A DNA stretch of 64,000 nt from Streptomyces sp. V3I8. Its GTDB lineage: Bacteria; Actinomycetota; Actinomycetes; Streptomycetales; Streptomycetaceae. The stretch covers positions 5,518,001 to 5,582,000 of the forward strand of contig NZ_JAUSZL010000002.1 in the NCBI RefSeq assembly GCF_030817535.1. The letters run 5' to 3'. Numbering within the stretch: position 1 is the first letter of the stretch; each line of letters begins with the position of its first letter. The notes under the pieces were generated by a model, which did no database searches, was not told where the DNA came from, and saw nothing but the letters and a program-made list of their open reading frames with translations. The position numbers and the translations under genes are program-made. This document shows, piece after piece, positions 61,930 through 64,000 of this stretch.

Positions 61930-63456
61930 ATGACGTCTGACAGGACCTCCGGTGTGACGAAGACCGTCGACCACTGGATCGGCGGCAGGACCGTCGAAGG
62001 CACATCGGGTTCGTACGGGCCGGTCACCGACCCCGCGACCGGCGCCGTCACCACGCGGGTCGCCCTCGCGGGCGCCGGGGAGGTGGACGCCGCGGTCGCC
62101 GCCGCGAAGGGCGCCTACGCCACCTGGGGCACCTCCTCGCTCGCCAGGCGGTCCGCGATCCTCTTCGCGTTCCGCGCGCTGCTCGACGCCCACCGCGACG
62201 AGATCGCCGCGCTGATCACCGCCGAGCACGGCAAGGTGCACTCGGACGCGCTCGGCGAGGTCGCGCGCGGCCTGGAGATCGTCGACCTGGCGTGCGGGAT
62301 CACCGTGCAGCTCAAGGGCGAGCTGTCGACCGAGGTGGCCTCGCGCGTCGACGTGGCCTCGATCCGCCAGCCGCTCGGGGTCGTCGCCGGCATCACGCCG
62401 TTCAACTTCCCGGCGATGGTGCCGATGTGGATGTTCCCGCTGGCGATCGCGTGCGGCAACACCTTCGTGCTCAAGCCGAGCGAGAAGGACCCGTCGGCGG
62501 CCGTCCGGCTGGCCGAGCTGTTCACGCAGGCGGGCCTGCCGGACGGCGTCCTCAACGTCGTCCACGGCGACAAGGTGGCCGTGGACCGGCTCCTGGAGCA
62601 CCCGGACGTCAAAGCGGTCTCCTTCGTCGGCTCGACCCCGGTCGCCCGGTACATCCACACCACCGCCTCCGCCCACGGCAAGCGCGTCCAGGCCCTCGGC
62701 GGCGCCAAGAACCACATGCTGGTCCTCCCCGACGCCGACCTGGACGCGGCGGCGGACGCGGCCGTCTCCGCCGCCTACGGTTCGGCCGGTGAGCGCTGCA
62801 TGGCCGTCTCGGCCGTCGTCGCGGTCGGCGCGATCGGCGACGAGCTGGTCGCGAGGATCCGCGAGCGCGCCGAGAAGATCAGGATCGGTCCCGGCGACGA
62901 CCCGGCCTCCGAGATGGGCCCGCTGATCACCGCGGCCCACCGCGACAAGGTCGCCTCGTACGTGACGGGCGCCGCCGCGCAGGGCTCCGAGGTCGTCCTC
63001 GACGGCACGGGCCTGACGGTCGAGGGCCACGAGAACGGCCACTGGATCGGCCTCTCGCTGCTCGACCGGGTGCCGGTCGACTCGGACGCCTACCGGGACG
63101 AGATCTTCGGCCCGGTGCTGTGCGTGCTGCGCGTCGGCACGTACGACGAGGGGGTGGCCCTCATCAACGCCTCGCCCTTCGGCAACGGCACCGCGATCTT
63201 CACCCGCGACGGCGGCGCCGCCCGCCGCTTCCAGCTGGAGATCGAGGCGGGCATGGTCGGCGTGAACGTGCCGATCCCGGTCCCGGTGGGCTACCACTCC
63301 TTCGGCGGCTGGAAGGACTCGCTGTTCGGGGACCACCACATCTACGGCAACGACGGCACGCACTTCTACACCCGCGGCAAGGTCGTCACCACCCGCTGGC
63401 CGGACCCGTCGGAAACCCCGTCGGGCGTGGACCTGGGCTTCCCCCACCACCACTGA
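61930..63456 (+). CDS. mmsA: CoA-acylating (methyl)malonate-semialdehyde dehydrogenase
   Basis: The 508-residue aldehyde dehydrogenase starts at ATG 61930 behind GAAGGAG. Family blocks: GVVAGITPFNFPAMVPMWMF, the coenzyme-binding VSFVGSTPVARYIHTTASAH, the catalytic cysteine AYGSAGERCMAVSAVVAVG, and IPVPVGYHSFGGWKDSLFGD. It lacks the usual general-base glutamate region of hydrolytic ALDHs (the LGGAKNHMLVLPDAD motif has N), as expected for CoA-acylating enzymes. It converts malonate semialdehyde from inositol, or methylmalonate semialdehyde from valine, into acetyl- or propionyl-CoA. Also called iolA in inositol operons. Confidence 0.95.
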   Translation: MTSDRTSGVTKTVDHWIGGRTVEGTSGSYGPVTDPATGAVTTRVALAGAGEVDAAVAAAKGAYATWGTSSLARRSAILFAFRALLDAHRDEIAALITAEHGKVHSDALGEVARGLEIVDLACGITVQLKGELSTEVASRVDVASIRQPLGVVAGITPFNFPAMVPMWMFPLAIACGNTFVLKPSEKDPSAAVRLAELFTQAGLPDGVLNVVHGDKVAVDRLLEHPDVKAVSFVGSTPVARYIHTTASAHGKRVQALGGAKNHMLVLPDADLDAAADAAVSAAYGSAGERCMAVSAVVAVGAIGDELVARIRERAEKIRIGPGDDPASEMGPLITAAHRDKVASYVTGAAAQGSEVVLDGTGLTVEGHENGHWIGLSLLDRVPVDSDAYRDEIFGPVLCVLRVGTYDEGVALINASPFGNGTAIFTRDGGAARRFQLEIEAGMVGVNVPIPVPVGYHSFGGWKDSLFGDHHIYGNDGTHFYTRGKVVTTRWPDPSETPSGVDLGFPHHH

Positions 63457-63768
63457 CCCACCCCACCAGGGACGCGGGGAACGGCGCAGTCTTTCGTCTT
63501 CCAGGGGCGCGGGGAACGGCGCAATCTTCAAGGGGCGCGGGGAACGGCGCAATCTTCAAGGGGCGCGGGGAACTGCGCAATCTTTAAGGGGCGCGGGGAA
63601 CGGCGCGACCGGCCACGACGAACCCGCACCCGCCCGACAACCCTTCGCGTACCGCGTACCGCGTACCGCACCTGCGGTACGCGAAGGACACCCGTACTCC
63701 TCCGGGATGCCACCGGGCTCCGCCCAGCGGCTGCACCCCCCGCCGGAGGCGCCCCGTACCGTTGAGGC
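63457..63768. other. 312-bp gap holding a 28-bp tandem repeat
   Basis: The left part is the tandem form of the dispersed repeat (63468-63606). A short inverted element of cgcgtaccgcgtaccgcgta / tgcggtacgcg follows at about 63645-63690, which can form a hairpin. It separates mmsA from the gene at the window end. Confidence 0.65.
63468..63606. repeat. 28-bp tandem repeat (five copies of the dispersed repeat)
   Basis: Copies of aggggcgcggggaacggcgc followed by aatcttca begin at 63468 (one mismatch), 63503, 63531, 63559 and 63587. The last three intervals are exactly 28 bp. The fourth copy has aactgcgc in place of aacggcgc. Confidence 0.85.
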
Positions 63769-64000
63769 ATGGATCTTCGAATGCCCGCAGCACCGCGCCG
63801 GTGGCTGCGAGGCCCCCGCCGGTGGACGGCGGCCGCGGCCGCCGTCGTGGTGCTGGCCGGCGCCGGGACATGGACCGCGGTCGCCTCCGACACGGCGCCC
63901 GCGGTGCACCGCGCCGACCGCCTCCTGCCCACGGCGGACGGGGTGAGGATCGACACGTCGTACTTCACCGCCGGTGGGGACGGGTCGGACCGCCGCCCCG
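63769..64000 (+). CDS. Putative secreted or membrane-anchored alpha/beta hydrolase, 3'-truncated
   Basis: The frame runs from ATG 63769 to the window end (77 residues). A signal or anchor segment covers about residues 20-42 (TAAAAAVVVLAGAGTWTAVA), after a basic head with two RRW motifs. The following segment HRADRLLPTADGVRIDTSYF TAGGDG matches the start of CocE/X-Pro-dipeptidyl-peptidase-like hydrolases that I recall with LDTSYFTPAGDG. The catalytic part is outside the window, so the class is tentative. No ribosome site is obvious except GTTGAGG directly before the ATG. Confidence 0.6.
   Translation, partial: MDLRMPAAPRRWLRGPRRWTAAAAAVVVLAGAGTWTAVASDTAPAVHRADRLLPTADGVRIDTSYFTAGGDGSDRRP

Noticed and set aside
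63468..63606. 28-bp repeats resembling CRISPR repeat length
   Set aside because: The 28 bp is the full period, so there is no room for spacers. The unit is the dispersed intergenic repeat.

Overview
This window is a stretch of actinobacterial chromosome that is almost certainly Streptomyces. It is very GC-rich, and many genes start with GTG behind purine-rich ribosome sites. Typical Streptomyces families are present: an AfsR-type SARP regulator, a DUF574 methyltransferase, a PS-10 (S37) peptidase, a CsoR-type copper operator, and many secreted proteins. From memory and unverified, the order acyl-CoA dehydrogenase, agmatinase, GH3, rbs, citrate synthase, copZA runs like the SCO2779 to SCO2730 region of S. 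coelicolor read backwards. I saw no prophage, IS element, CRISPR array, rRNA or tRNA.

Layout. 1-2837: the end of an acyl-CoA dehydrogenase, a TesB thioesterase and a convergent phosphatase-like gene. 3045-7360: a PucR regulator divergent from a translationally coupled agmatinase/guanidinobutyrase and a ThDP decarboxylase-like enzyme, a plausible arginine/guanidino catabolic unit. 7449-14128: secreted and envelope proteins (FG-GAP protein, endonuclease I, YkcB-type glycosyltransferase, phytase-like esterase) plus a small orphan gene resembling the C-terminus of Cas8c/Csd1. 14221-28216: a fused asymmetric ABC exporter, secreted peptidase, lipoprotein, GH3 glycosidase, TIM-barrel isomerase, YbjQ protein, SGNH hydrolase and a serine hydrolase. 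28648-34995: a SARP regulator, two alpha/beta hydrolases, a beta/gamma-crystallin-like secreted protein and an ECF sigma factor. 35126-35460: a 46-bp tandem repeat array.

35495-46491 is a sugar block. A LacI regulator is divergent from a three-gene overlapping operon (Gfo/Idh/MocA oxidoreductase, DUF993 aldolase-like protein, sugar isomerase/epimerase). This converges, through a perfect 14-bp terminator hairpin, on an rbsR-rbsA-rbsCB-rbsK-rbsD ribose operon. All rbs junctions from rbsR to rbsCB overlap, and permease and binding protein are fused.

47164-57890: a DUF574 methyltransferase, a DUF4157 (HELTH) putative contractile-injection-system effector, RecD2 helicase and citrate synthase. A 0.6-kb gap with several C-run stem-loops follows (candidate small RNA). 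Then come copA-copZ, divergent from an alcohol dehydrogenase across a CsoR-type operator. 58003-63456: a small MerR/AlpA-like regulator with an operator-like repeat array, then myo-inositol catabolism genes (iolE-like, iolD, mmsA/iolA). The window ends inside a secreted hydrolase-like gene.

A short dispersed repeat with core aggggcgcggggaactgcgc or its complement occurs in at least seven intergenic gaps, and is tandemly amplified at 35.1-35.5 kb and 63.5-63.6 kb. All family names rest on motif recognition; no database search was run.
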